Source of the DNA: Lachnospiraceae bacterium UBA3772
GTDB lineage: Bacteria > Bacillota > Clostridia > Lachnospirales > Lachnospiraceae
Assembly (NCBI GenBank): GCA_002371025.1
Contig: DFFQ01000139.1
Coordinates: forward strand, 1-18,869
DNA length: 18,869 nt
Reading direction: 5' to 3'
The notes beneath the pieces were generated by a model, which saw only the letters and a list, made by a program, of their open reading frames with translations, searched no databases and was not told where the DNA came from. Below, piece by piece: positions 1-6,916 of this stretch (position 1 is the first letter of the stretch; the number at the start of each line of letters is the position of its first letter). The position numbers and the translations under genes were made by a program.

Positions 1-32
1 AAAACTATGGTTTCACGAATAAATATATTTAG

Positions 33-70
33 ATAAGCTACCCTCTTTTTATATAAATCAGGTAGCTTAT
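33..70 (-). terminator. Hairpin after the rluD-family gene, possible weak terminator
   Basis: Positions 33-42 and 61-70 form a perfect 10-base inverted repeat (ATAAGCTACC / GGTAGCTTAT) with an 18-base loop, starting 2 bases after the stop codon of the RluD-family gene. The place fits the end of the long minus-strand gene set. On the minus strand the stem is followed by an AT-rich run (CTAAATATATTTATT) and not by a clean run of Ts, so it is a weak intrinsic terminator at best. It could also be an mRNA 3' stabilising hairpin. Confidence 0.5.
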
Positions 71-72
71 AA

Positions 73-1005
73 TTAATCATTATCAAGTAATTTAAGCATC
101 TTTTGGAAATAATCCGGAAGTTCTGAATGAAATTCTATATATTCCTTTGTGGTTGGATGAATAAATCCTAATGTGCCTGCATGAAGTAACTGGCCATTCA
201 GATTATATGGACATTTACTTGGCCCGTAGATTGGATCTCCAAGTAATGGATGATTTAAAGATTTCATATGAACTCTGATCTGGTGTGTACGTCCGGTTTC
301 AAGTTTACATTTTATATATGAAAAATCTTTTTTTAAGTTCTTTTCTAATCTGTAATGAGTTACAGCACGCCTGCCGCCTTCGGTTATTGCAATTTTCTTT
401 CTGTCATTCTTATCACGAGCCAGAGGTTTATCCACGGTTCCTTCTTCCTCTTTAAAATGTCCATAACATATAGCTGAATAAACTCTATTAATGGAATGCA
501 CTGCAAACTGTTTTGATAATTCTCTATGACTATTATCATTTTTACAGATTACAAGAAGTCCACTGGTATCCTTATCAATCCTATGGACTATACCAGGACG
601 ACTTACTCCATTTATAGTAGAAAGGGACTCCTTACAGTGATACATAATGGCATTTACTAATGTGTCATCAATATGCCCGGGAGCTGGATGAACCACCATT
701 CCCTGAGGTTTATTTACTATAAGGATGTCATCATCTTCGTAAATGATATCAAGAGGGATGTTTACGGCCTCTATAACAAGATTTTCAGGTTCCGGTATCT
801 CTATATCAATAAAATCGCCGGATTTCGGCTTATATGAGTTCTTAATAGATTTACCGTTAACACTTACCTTACCCTGTTTAATAAGATTCTGAAGAAATGA
901 TCTGGAATAATCCTCTAATTCCATAGAAAGGAATTTATCCAGACGGATATCTATCTCGTCATCTTCAGGTGTTATAGATATATGATTTGTTTCTTTATTT
1001 TCCAT
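73..1005 (-). CDS. rluD: Large-subunit rRNA pseudouridine synthase, RluD/RluA family
   Basis: This enzyme probably converts specific uridines of 23S rRNA to pseudouridine during ribosome assembly. An N-terminal S4 RNA-binding domain (about residues 19-65, starting RLDKFL) is followed by the catalytic domain. The family motif HRIDKDTSG at residues 141-149 carries the nucleophilic aspartate D144. Further conserved pieces are NKPQGMVVHP near 98-107 and the GRTHQIRVH segment near the C-terminus. At 310 residues the length is normal. The ATG overlaps the lspA stop codon by one base (TAATG), which suggests translational coupling. Pairing lspA with this gene is a known Firmicutes arrangement (lspA-ylyB in Bacillus). 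The family is clear; the exact target uridines are not, so the symbol denotes the family. Confidence 0.93.
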   Translation of the reverse strand: MENKETNHISITPEDDEIDIRLDKFLSMELEDYSRSFLQNLIKQGKVSVNGKSIKNSYKPKSGDFIDIEIPEPENLVIEAVNIPLDIIYEDDDILIVNKPQGMVVHPAPGHIDDTLVNAIMYHCKESLSTINGVSRPGIVHRIDKDTSGLLVICKNDNSHRELSKQFAVHSINRVYSAICYGHFKEEEGTVDKPLARDKNDRKKIAITEGGRRAVTHYRLEKNLKKDFSYIKCKLETGRTHQIRVHMKSLNHPLLGDPIYGPSKCPYNLNGQLLHAGTLGFIHPTTKEYIEFHSELPDYFQKMLKLLDND

Positions 1006-1568
1006 TATTTCTTCTCACGAACTGATACATAAGTATCTGTTTTTTCATCATATTTTTTGTCCCCAAGGCAGACATCAAAATCATCTGTTTTATATTTAAA
1101 GATCATACTAAAGATAATTAAAAATAAAGCAACTGTTACACAGATATCTGCATAATTAAATACTGGGAAATCAATCAGTCTGAAATATAAGAAATCAATT
1201 ACATAATGAAGTCTTATCCTATCTATCATGTTTCCTATGGCACCACCAATAAGAAGTGCTATAGATATTCTGAGAATACGGAATTTTCTTGCTTCTTTGA
1301 TATTCCAGAATACATAACCTACTGCAGTCATGACAATTATTGAAATAATAGTAAGAAGCGCTGTCTGCTTTGAAAATATACCCCAGGCAGCTCCCTTATT
1401 ATGGATATAATTAAGTTCGAAGATACTTCCATTCTTTCCCTTAATAAGAGGGATACTTGAATGAAGCTTCATATTACCTACTATTAAAGCCTTAGTAATC
1501 TGATCTATAATCACATTTGAAATGATTATCAATATAGCTACGATTATATTTTTCTTTTTAACACTCAT
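1005..1568 (-). CDS. lspA: Lipoprotein signal peptidase (signal peptidase II)
   Basis: LspA is a membrane aspartic protease that removes the signal peptide from prolipoproteins after lipid attachment. Four hydrophobic segments are visible (about residues 8-30, 68-90, 100-117 and 138-157). The catalytic pair is in place: D116 in GNMIDR and D141 in FNYAD. The family motif HNKGAAWG lies at 56-63 and D22 in the first helix is also conserved. The length, 187 residues, is slightly above usual because of a charged cytoplasmic tail from about 158 to the end. The gene follows aroB by 18 bases and its stop overlaps the start of the RluD-family gene. Confidence 0.95.
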   Translation of the reverse strand: MSVKKKNIIVAILIIISNVIIDQITKALIVGNMKLHSSIPLIKGKNGSIFELNYIHNKGAAWGIFSKQTALLTIISIIVMTAVGYVFWNIKEARKFRILRISIALLIGGAIGNMIDRIRLHYVIDFLYFRLIDFPVFNYADICVTVALFLIIFSMIFKYKTDDFDVCLGDKKYDEKTDTYVSVREKK

Positions 1569-1586
1569 TAATAAGTTACCGTCCGA

Positions 1587-2687
1587 TTAATTATAGTTCT
1601 TCATATATTCTTCTATGGAAATCAGCATATCTTCTTCTGTAACATCTGTAGATATGATTCCTTCACCGATAGAATTAAGTAAAATAAATTTAATTTTATT
1701 ACCAATGGCCTTTTTATCATTTTTAGTATACATAATAATTTTATGGTAATCTAAATTCAAAGGAAGTTTAGGAACATTAAATTTTTTGATAAGTTCTGTG
1801 ATGGAATTTAAATCTTCCTCATTTATAAGGCCTTTATTTTTTGAAATGATACCTGCCATAACAGTGCCAATAAAAACACATTCACCATGAAGCATTTTAA
1901 AGTTCATGTACTTTTCAATAGCATGGCCCAAGGTATGTCCAAGATTAAGAAGAGCTCTCTCTTTTTTCTCTGTTGGATCTATCTCAACTACATTCTTTTT
2001 AATGATATTACATTGGTATATCATTTCTCTTATTATATCTTTATCCCCGGATTTAATAAGGTCTGTATTATCTTTAAGAAAATCAAAGAAATCGTGGTTT
2101 CTGATAAGGGCAGATTTAACCACTTCTGCCATACCGGAATTAAACTGCCTTTCATCCAGAGTATCCATGGTATCTATATTGATATATACAAGTTTTGGCA
2201 TATGAAATGCCCCAACCATATTTTTATAGCTGTCAAAATCCACTCCAGTTTTTCCACCAATGGAAGAATCCACATCTGCCAAAAGACTTGTAGGAATCTG
2301 AAGAAAGTCTATTCCTCTAAGATATGTTGCTGCTGCAAAGCCTGTAAGATCCCCTACTACTCCTCCACCTAAAGCAATAAGTAAATCTCTTCTGTCAAAA
2401 TGCTCCTCAATAAGCTTTGTATAAAGCTGCTGAACTACATTTAAATTTTTGCTAGGCTCTCCCTCGGGAAATACAAAACTTATAGCTTTTCTGCAGTGCT
2501 TTTCTGTAATACGTAAAATAGCATCCAAATAAAAGGATGCTACTTTAGAGTCTGATACAACACAGACTTTTTTCCCTGAGGCAGGGTCATATGTACTTAG
2601 AAAAGATGCCAGATCATCAAAGCCCTTATTATAAGTAATATCGTAAGCAAAAGAACCATTTACGTTTACTGATAATCTGTCATTCAT
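1587..2687 (-). CDS. aroB: 3-dehydroquinate synthase
   Basis: AroB is the second enzyme of the shikimate pathway. It turns DAHP into 3-dehydroquinate in the cytoplasm, using NAD+ and a divalent metal. The glycine-rich NAD-binding stretch ALGGGVVGDLTGF is at about 105-117, followed by the signature PTSLLADVDSSIGGKTG at 132-148. Likely metal ligands are E188 (GMAEVVK), H251 (NLGHTLGHA) and H268 (LHGE). Length is normal at 366 residues. The ATG has a good ribosome binding site (AAGGAG, about 8 bases upstream). No other shikimate gene is present. It sits alone between divIVA and lspA, a region often occupied by ileS in other Firmicutes. Confidence 0.96.
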   Translation of the reverse strand: MNDRLSVNVNGSFAYDITYNKGFDDLASFLSTYDPASGKKVCVVSDSKVASFYLDAILRITEKHCRKAISFVFPEGEPSKNLNVVQQLYTKLIEEHFDRRDLLIALGGGVVGDLTGFAAATYLRGIDFLQIPTSLLADVDSSIGGKTGVDFDSYKNMVGAFHMPKLVYINIDTMDTLDERQFNSGMAEVVKSALIRNHDFFDFLKDNTDLIKSGDKDIIREMIYQCNIIKKNVVEIDPTEKKERALLNLGHTLGHAIEKYMNFKMLHGECVFIGTVMAGIISKNKGLINEEDLNSITELIKKFNVPKLPLNLDYHKIIMYTKNDKKAIGNKIKFILLNSIGEGIISTDVTEEDMLISIEEYMKNYN

Positions 2688-2713
2688 ATTTATTCTCCTT
2701 AAAATGGTACTCT

Positions 2714-4000
2714 TTAAGTGAAAATGAAATCATCATCATCATCTAAAGAATCATTAGTTTTTGCCTTATCTACAGCTTCGTTGAAAACTGTTTCAAATTC
2801 AACTGAATCACCAAGAGAAGATTCTGTTTCAATCTGAGTGGCGTTAGTCACAGTACCTCTGTCTTCTACAGATTCAACTGTTGGTTCAATAGTCTCTTGT
2901 GATTCCACAACAGTTTCTGTAGTTGCAGTTGATTCTTCTGTATTTACAGATTCCTCAATAGGTTCGTTTGTTTTTTCACGCTGAACCTTAGGGCCTGGTT
3001 TTACAAAATCTGAGAACTTAGGAGTATCTTCAACCTTCTTTTCCTCAGTTTTTATTTCTTCGGCTTTCTTTTCTTCAGCCTTCTTTGTTTCGGTTGTAAA
3101 AATCTTATTATTATCAGGATTTATACGGCTGGCAGTATCATTTTTCATTCTACTTTCAGCTTCTTCCTGTTTTTTTCTCTCATTTCTGAAAAGATTTATC
3201 TTCTCATCTTCACTAAATCCCCCTCGAAACGAGGGGCCAGCCCCCTCATCATCAGAATTCACACTATACTTATTGTGTTTCTTTTCCTTGGATGACTGTT
3301 TAAAACTGCTATTAGATTTAAAAGATGACTCTCTTCCGACAGATGATGTATAAGAACTTTCATATCTGCTTTCTTTATTTGAGTGGAAAGGATCAATTCC
3401 CTCTCCTCCAAGAACAGAACCATAAACCTTAGAAGAATTGCTGATATCAGGACCATTATTATGATTATTAAATGATTTAGTTTCTTCAGCAGCCTCTGCT
3501 GCACGTCTGGCCTGTTCTTTTCTTCTTTCGGTATATTTAGGATCTATATACATATCTGTATCAAAATCTTTAATACCAAGGAATTCAAATTCTTCCTTAA
3601 GTAAAGCTGCAAATTTAGATTTATATTCAGCATAATGATCTCTAAGCTCATCCATCTGAAGATTCATGTTCTTAAGATCTATAGTTGCCTGCTTAACAAT
3701 CTGTTCTGCACGGCTTCTTGCTTCAAGCTCCATAGCCTTAGCTTCACGTTCAGCATTGGACTTTGATTCTTCTGAATTTTTTTCAGCAAGAAGTAAAGAC
3801 TTCTGAAGATTTTCCTCAGTAGTCTTGTAATGCTGAAGACGATCATTAAAATTAATGACCTTTTCTTTCAACTCGGCATTGGATCTATATAAAGCTGCAT
3901 AGCTTTCATATACTTCCTCGAAGAATTTATTTACATCCTTCTTATCATAACCAAGCCCAACTTTAAATTTTTTCTGCTGTATATCTACTGGTGTTAACAT
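2714..4000 (-). CDS. divIVA: DivIVA-family polar/septal scaffold with long acidic tail
   Basis: DivIVA proteins bind curved membrane at septa and poles and recruit division or cell-wall proteins. The N-terminal lipid-binding region is recognisable (LTPVDIQ, then KFKVGLGYDKKDVNKFF, about residues 2-27). Heptad-like coiled coil follows to about residue 143. The rest, about 285 residues, looks disordered: Ser/Asn-rich, then Lys/Glu-rich repeats, then Thr/Glu/Val-rich, ending in DDDDDFIFT. The total of 428 residues is about two and a half times Bacillus DivIVA, mostly tail. I prefer the ATG at 4000 over the in-frame TTG at 4006: GGGG at 4011-4014 is 10 bases from the ATG but only 4 from the TTG, and the family motif starts at the ATG. 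The gene follows sepF by 24 bases. A GC-rich palindrome lies inside the tail (3218-3247). Confidence 0.9.
   Translation of the reverse strand: MLTPVDIQQKKFKVGLGYDKKDVNKFFEEVYESYAALYRSNAELKEKVINFNDRLQHYKTTEENLQKSLLLAEKNSEESKSNAEREAKAMELEARSRAEQIVKQATIDLKNMNLQMDELRDHYAEYKSKFAALLKEEFEFLGIKDFDTDMYIDPKYTERRKEQARRAAEAAEETKSFNNHNNGPDISNSSKVYGSVLGGEGIDPFHSNKESRYESSYTSSVGRESSFKSNSSFKQSSKEKKHNKYSVNSDDEGAGPSFRGGFSEDEKINLFRNERKKQEEAESRMKNDTASRINPDNNKIFTTETKKAEEKKAEEIKTEEKKVEDTPKFSDFVKPGPKVQREKTNEPIEESVNTEESTATTETVVESQETIEPTVESVEDRGTVTNATQIETESSLGDSVEFETVFNEAVDKAKTNDSLDDDDDFIFT
3218..3247 (-). repeat. GC-rich three-part palindrome inside divIVA
   Basis: In this 30-base patch 22 bases are G or C, against a very AT-rich surrounding gene. 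On the minus strand it reads GAGGGG, GCTGG, CCCCTCG, TTT, CGAGGGG. The central CCCCTC can pair with the first GAGGGG (6 bp, 5-base loop) or, through CCCCTCG, with the last CGAGGGG (7 bp, 3-base loop), so the two hairpins exclude each other. It encodes about residues 252-261 (EGAGPSFRGG) in frame, using GGG, CCC, TCG and CGA codons unlike the neighbouring codons. It may be an inserted small palindromic repeat; only one copy is in this window. Confidence 0.6.
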
Positions 4001-4010
4001 TAACAAAATA

Positions 4011-4014
4011 CCCC
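4011..4014 (-). promoter_or_regulatory. Ribosome binding site deciding the divIVA start
   Basis: The minus-strand sequence is ATGGGGTATTTTGTTAATG. The GGGG core stands 10 bases before the ATG at 4000 and only 4 before the in-frame TTG at 4006. This spacing supports the ATG as the start. Confidence 0.55.
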
Positions 4015-4024
4015 ATAGTGTATA

Positions 4025-4729
4025 TTAGATTTTAAGTGATGGTGAAAGAGCACCATTTATTATTTCACTTCTTAAATCACCTGTTATTTCAATATTGTTA
4101 GGTGCTGCAATAAAAATATTTGAAGAAATTGCTTCAAGATCTCCCCCAAGACCGTAACAAGCACCACCGATGAAATCGATAATTCTCTGAGCACTCTCAA
4201 CTTCAACACCTTCCATATTAATGATGATGGTCTTACCAGCCTTAAGATCGTCTGATACAGTCTGAGCATCATCAAAAGCTACTGGTTTAATAACAAAAAC
4301 TTCATTCATTGGCACACCTCCTGATCTCCTCTGATTATTCATTGATACTAAATTCTCATTATGATTAACTGATCTAGTAGGTTTAACCATCGGTTTTCTA
4401 GTCTGAACTGTATTGCCTGTTACAGGGTTTTGGTAAACACCTGTATTATTATTAAATGATGGCGCACTCCTTGGTGCATATGATGAAGCTGTTTCCTTCT
4501 TAGGACTTTCAGCAATCTTAGGAGTAAAATTATTAGGAGTTTTTGCTTTTTTCTCCTCTTTCTCCTTCTTTTTATTCGCAAAAAAAGAACCTATGCCGCT
4601 AAAAGCAGATTCATCTGAATCTTCTTCATCATAGTCATCATCAAATACATCATCATCTTCTTCATCGAAATCCTGATCTGAATCGTCAACTCTGAAAATT
4701 CCAAGAAAGCTATTCTTTCCCTTTCCCAT
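4025..4729 (-). CDS. sepF: SepF cell division protein (FtsZ membrane anchor)
   Basis: SepF (YlmF) tethers and bundles FtsZ at the division site. The C-terminal SepF domain, about residues 143-216, is clear: NEVFVIKPVAFDDAQ, then INMEGVEVESAQRIIDF and the glycine-rich GGACYGLGGDLE with IFIAAPNNIEI. The N-terminus (NSFLGIFRV, residues 6-14) could be the short membrane-binding helix. It is followed by a strongly acidic stretch (residues 14-40), a second hydrophobic-then-basic patch (SAFSGIGSFFANKKKEKEEKK, 41-61, partly quoted) and a Pro/Asn-rich linker. At 234 residues it is longer than Bacillus SepF, all of it linker. The ATG has GGAG about 10 bases upstream. The gene lies between yggS and divIVA, as in the ylmEF-divIVA cluster. 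Confidence 0.93.
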   Translation of the reverse strand: MGKGKNSFLGIFRVDDSDQDFDEEDDDVFDDDYDEEDSDESAFSGIGSFFANKKKEKEEKKAKTPNNFTPKIAESPKKETASSYAPRSAPSFNNNTGVYQNPVTGNTVQTRKPMVKPTRSVNHNENLVSMNNQRRSGGVPMNEVFVIKPVAFDDAQTVSDDLKAGKTIIINMEGVEVESAQRIIDFIGGACYGLGGDLEAISSNIFIAAPNNIEITGDLRSEIINGALSPSLKI

Positions 4730-4771
4730 TATATTTTTTCTCCAATCATTATTATTTAAAACTAGTAAAAA

Positions 4772-5464
4772 TCAAACTGCGTAATTTCTCTCTCCAAATA
4801 TGGCTGTACCAACACGAACCATAGTTGAACCTTCCTCAATGGCTATCTTATAGTCATTTGTCATGCCCATAGACAGCGTTTCCATGTCAACATTATCTAT
4901 GTTTTTAGATTTTATGTCAAGTAATAATTGCTTCATCTCCCTAAAGTACAGCCTGTTGTCCTCAGGGTTTTCAACAAATGGAGCAATGGTCATAAGTCCC
5001 TTTATCTTAACGTGAGGTAAGACAGCAATCTCTCTTATAAGACCTTCAGTTTCTTCTTTTTTAACACCAAATTTTGATTCTTCACCGGCAATATTAACCT
5101 CAATAAGTACATTTACAACCATATTTCGTTTTTCGGCTTCTTTTTCAATTGTTTCTGCCAGATGAAATGAATCAACTGAATGAATAAGTACTGCTTTATC
5201 TACAATATACTTAACTTTATTGGTCTGAAGATGTCCTATCTGATGGAAATTTACAGGAGTTGAAACTTCTTCAAACTTTGCTTTAAGTTCCTGTGGTTTA
5301 TTCTCACCAAAATCTCTGACACCAATCTTAATTAATTCTTCTATATCTGATAAAGGTTTTGTTTTACTAACAGCAATAAGAAGTACTTCCTTTGGATCTC
5401 TTCCTGCTTTTTTACAAGCCAAAGTAACACTGGCTTCAACTTCTTTATAATTATCTGTTACCAC
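4772..5464 (-). CDS. yggS: YggS/YlmE-family PLP homeostasis protein
   Basis: YggS proteins (PROSC family) bind pyridoxal 5'-phosphate on a lysine without known enzymatic activity and keep PLP and amino-acid pools balanced. The PLP-lysine motif is IAVSKTKP near residue 31-38, followed by FGENKPQE, HQIGHLQTNK, EVNIAGEESKFG, GLMTIAP and LSMGMTNDY, then the phosphate-binding end GSTMVRVGTAIFG. I place the start at GTG 5464 (230 residues). It has GAAGGGAAG 7 bases upstream, while the in-frame TTG at 5482 has no ribosome binding site. The gene sits 27 bases after the HlyD-like gene and 42 bases before sepF, corresponding to ylmE-ylmF in Bacillus. Confidence 0.93.
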   Translation of the reverse strand: MVTDNYKEVEASVTLACKKAGRDPKEVLLIAVSKTKPLSDIEELIKIGVRDFGENKPQELKAKFEEVSTPVNFHQIGHLQTNKVKYIVDKAVLIHSVDSFHLAETIEKEAEKRNMVVNVLIEVNIAGEESKFGVKKEETEGLIREIAVLPHVKIKGLMTIAPFVENPEDNRLYFREMKQLLLDIKSKNIDNVDMETLSMGMTNDYKIAIEEGSTMVRVGTAIFGERNYAV

Positions 5465-5471
5465 TTTGATA

Positions 5472-5480
5472 CTTCCCTTC
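5472..5480 (-). promoter_or_regulatory. Ribosome binding site deciding the yggS start
   Basis: GAAGGGAAG on the minus strand lies 7 bases before the GTG at 5464. The upstream in-frame TTG at 5482 would place this motif inside the coding region and leaves only AT-rich sequence in front. This supports a GTG start. Confidence 0.6.
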
Positions 5481-5491
5481 AAAACTTACTT

Positions 5492-6904
5492 TTAGAATAA
5501 CTTCTGATAATCAGTAACTTCAGAAGCATCCATTACAATATTGTCATATTCATTGATATTTTCGCCACGTTGTATCATGGTGAATTCTTCACCTTCATTA
5601 ACTATGGTTACGATATTAAATTCAGCATATCCTTTATTTGCAAGATAAACTCCCTGAACTTCAGTTCTTTCAAGAGCTTCAGGAACTACTGTTTCATTTG
5701 AATCCATTCTTATTATGGCATCACCGTCTTTGAAGATACTTCTATCCACGATATAACACTTATCATCGGATTTAAGAATATTTGGTTCTAATTGAACAGC
5801 TTCCTTATTTCCTTCTTCATTATATCTGTAAACCTGAAGCTTATTTGCTTCGGCTTCATCCCCACCACGGGTGAAATATTCTTTAGGAATCTTATATGCT
5901 TCCTTTTTAACAAGTGACTTATTAGGAACCTTAAGTCCGTCATATGCATTAAGTTTTATGCTTACATTTAAGAATCTCTCATCTGCATAATCTATAAGAT
6001 ATTTAGAAATTGGAAGGACAAGAAAATATCCATCTTTTTTCTGTATAAGATCATAGTTAGTTGTAATATCGAAATCAGAATTATTAATCTTAAATGTTAT
6101 TCTGGACTGGCTGGTACTCTGATTTGACTTTTCAAGGATTGCGTTTGCCTGCTCAAAAGTAAGATTGCAGACTAAATTCCACTTTTCATCTGTAACAACC
6201 TTATAGACTGTATCTCCGGCATTTATAATGTCACCAGATTTATAAGCTTTTTTCTTATAACCAGATACAGAAAAAGCATCATCCGGTAAAGTATCAGGAG
6301 TATAGCTTTCATATCCGTCAGTATAGAATAATACCACTCCACTTTCTGGAGATGTCATATTAGATACTGCATTCTTAACTGTATCAGACTGAGCATTATA
6401 ATTTTTCATCATTATCTCATTTGAAAGCTCCAGAACTTTTCCCTGTATGGTTGCTTCAAAATTGTAGACTGAAGAAAAATTAGAATCAGAATAGGTATCT
6501 TTAAATGTATCTATAGTACTTCTTACTGAAAGATAATCACTTGAAGAAAAAACTGTTTCAGCCTTTGTTTTTGTCTCAGAAATAGTTGATACGATAGCTC
6601 CGGTTTCGTCTATAGTGCAGACAGCGCCGCCTTTAGCAACCTTATCATTATCTCTTAAGAAATAAACAAGATAACCGGTTTTATCGGCCTTTATCAAAGT
6701 TTCATTTCTAAGAGCGATTCCTGTGCAGTTTATATTATCATTTACGTCTGATGAGCTTACTTTATAAGTTGTTATCGGATGTTTTCTAAGTGACATAACC
6801 ATCTGGGCAATTATATAAAATAAAATAACAACGAATAATATTGAAGCTGCATTAAATTTTACCTTTTTGGTAATGGACGTTACCTTATTGTTGCTAGATT
6901 TCAT
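5492..6904 (-). CDS. HlyD-like single-pass envelope protein of unknown role
   Basis: The 470-residue protein has a short basic N-terminus, one membrane segment (about 18-37, SILFVVILFYIIAQMVM) and a long outside part, so it is anchored by its N-terminus. A lipoyl/barrel-sandwich-like half motif is visible near 77-100 (GYLVYFLRDNDKVAKGG), with a matching half near 225-245 (SGDIINAGDTVYKVV). A helical stretch lies between them. This layout resembles HlyD/MFP adaptor proteins, but no ABC transporter or RND pump gene is nearby. The neighbours are a D,D-carboxypeptidase (12 bases upstream) and yggS-sepF-divIVA downstream, so a role in envelope or septum biology is more likely than efflux. That is inference. 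The ATG has AGGGG at good distance. Confidence 0.75.
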   Translation of the reverse strand: MKSSNNKVTSITKKVKFNAASILFVVILFYIIAQMVMSLRKHPITTYKVSSSDVNDNINCTGIALRNETLIKADKTGYLVYFLRDNDKVAKGGAVCTIDETGAIVSTISETKTKAETVFSSSDYLSVRSTIDTFKDTYSDSNFSSVYNFEATIQGKVLELSNEIMMKNYNAQSDTVKNAVSNMTSPESGVVLFYTDGYESYTPDTLPDDAFSVSGYKKKAYKSGDIINAGDTVYKVVTDEKWNLVCNLTFEQANAILEKSNQSTSQSRITFKINNSDFDITTNYDLIQKKDGYFLVLPISKYLIDYADERFLNVSIKLNAYDGLKVPNKSLVKKEAYKIPKEYFTRGGDEAEANKLQVYRYNEEGNKEAVQLEPNILKSDDKCYIVDRSIFKDGDAIIRMDSNETVVPEALERTEVQGVYLANKGYAEFNIVTIVNEGEEFTMIQRGENINEYDNIVMDASEVTDYQKLF

Positions 6905-6916
6905 GTTTTCCCCTGT

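Noticed and set aside
1887..2372. Open frames on the plus strand opposite aroB
   Set aside because: They lie fully inside a well-supported aroB frame, have Cys/Ile/Phe-rich low-quality sequence and no recognisable domain or ribosome binding site.
3259..3504. Second minus-strand frame inside divIVA
   Set aside because: It overlaps the divIVA frame, which has the family motifs; the alternative has no supporting start signal or homology I can recognise.
4730..4771. Promoter upstream of sepF
   Set aside because: The gap is AT-rich and contains -10-like strings such as TAATAAT, but I found no matching -35 at proper spacing, so the match is expected by chance.
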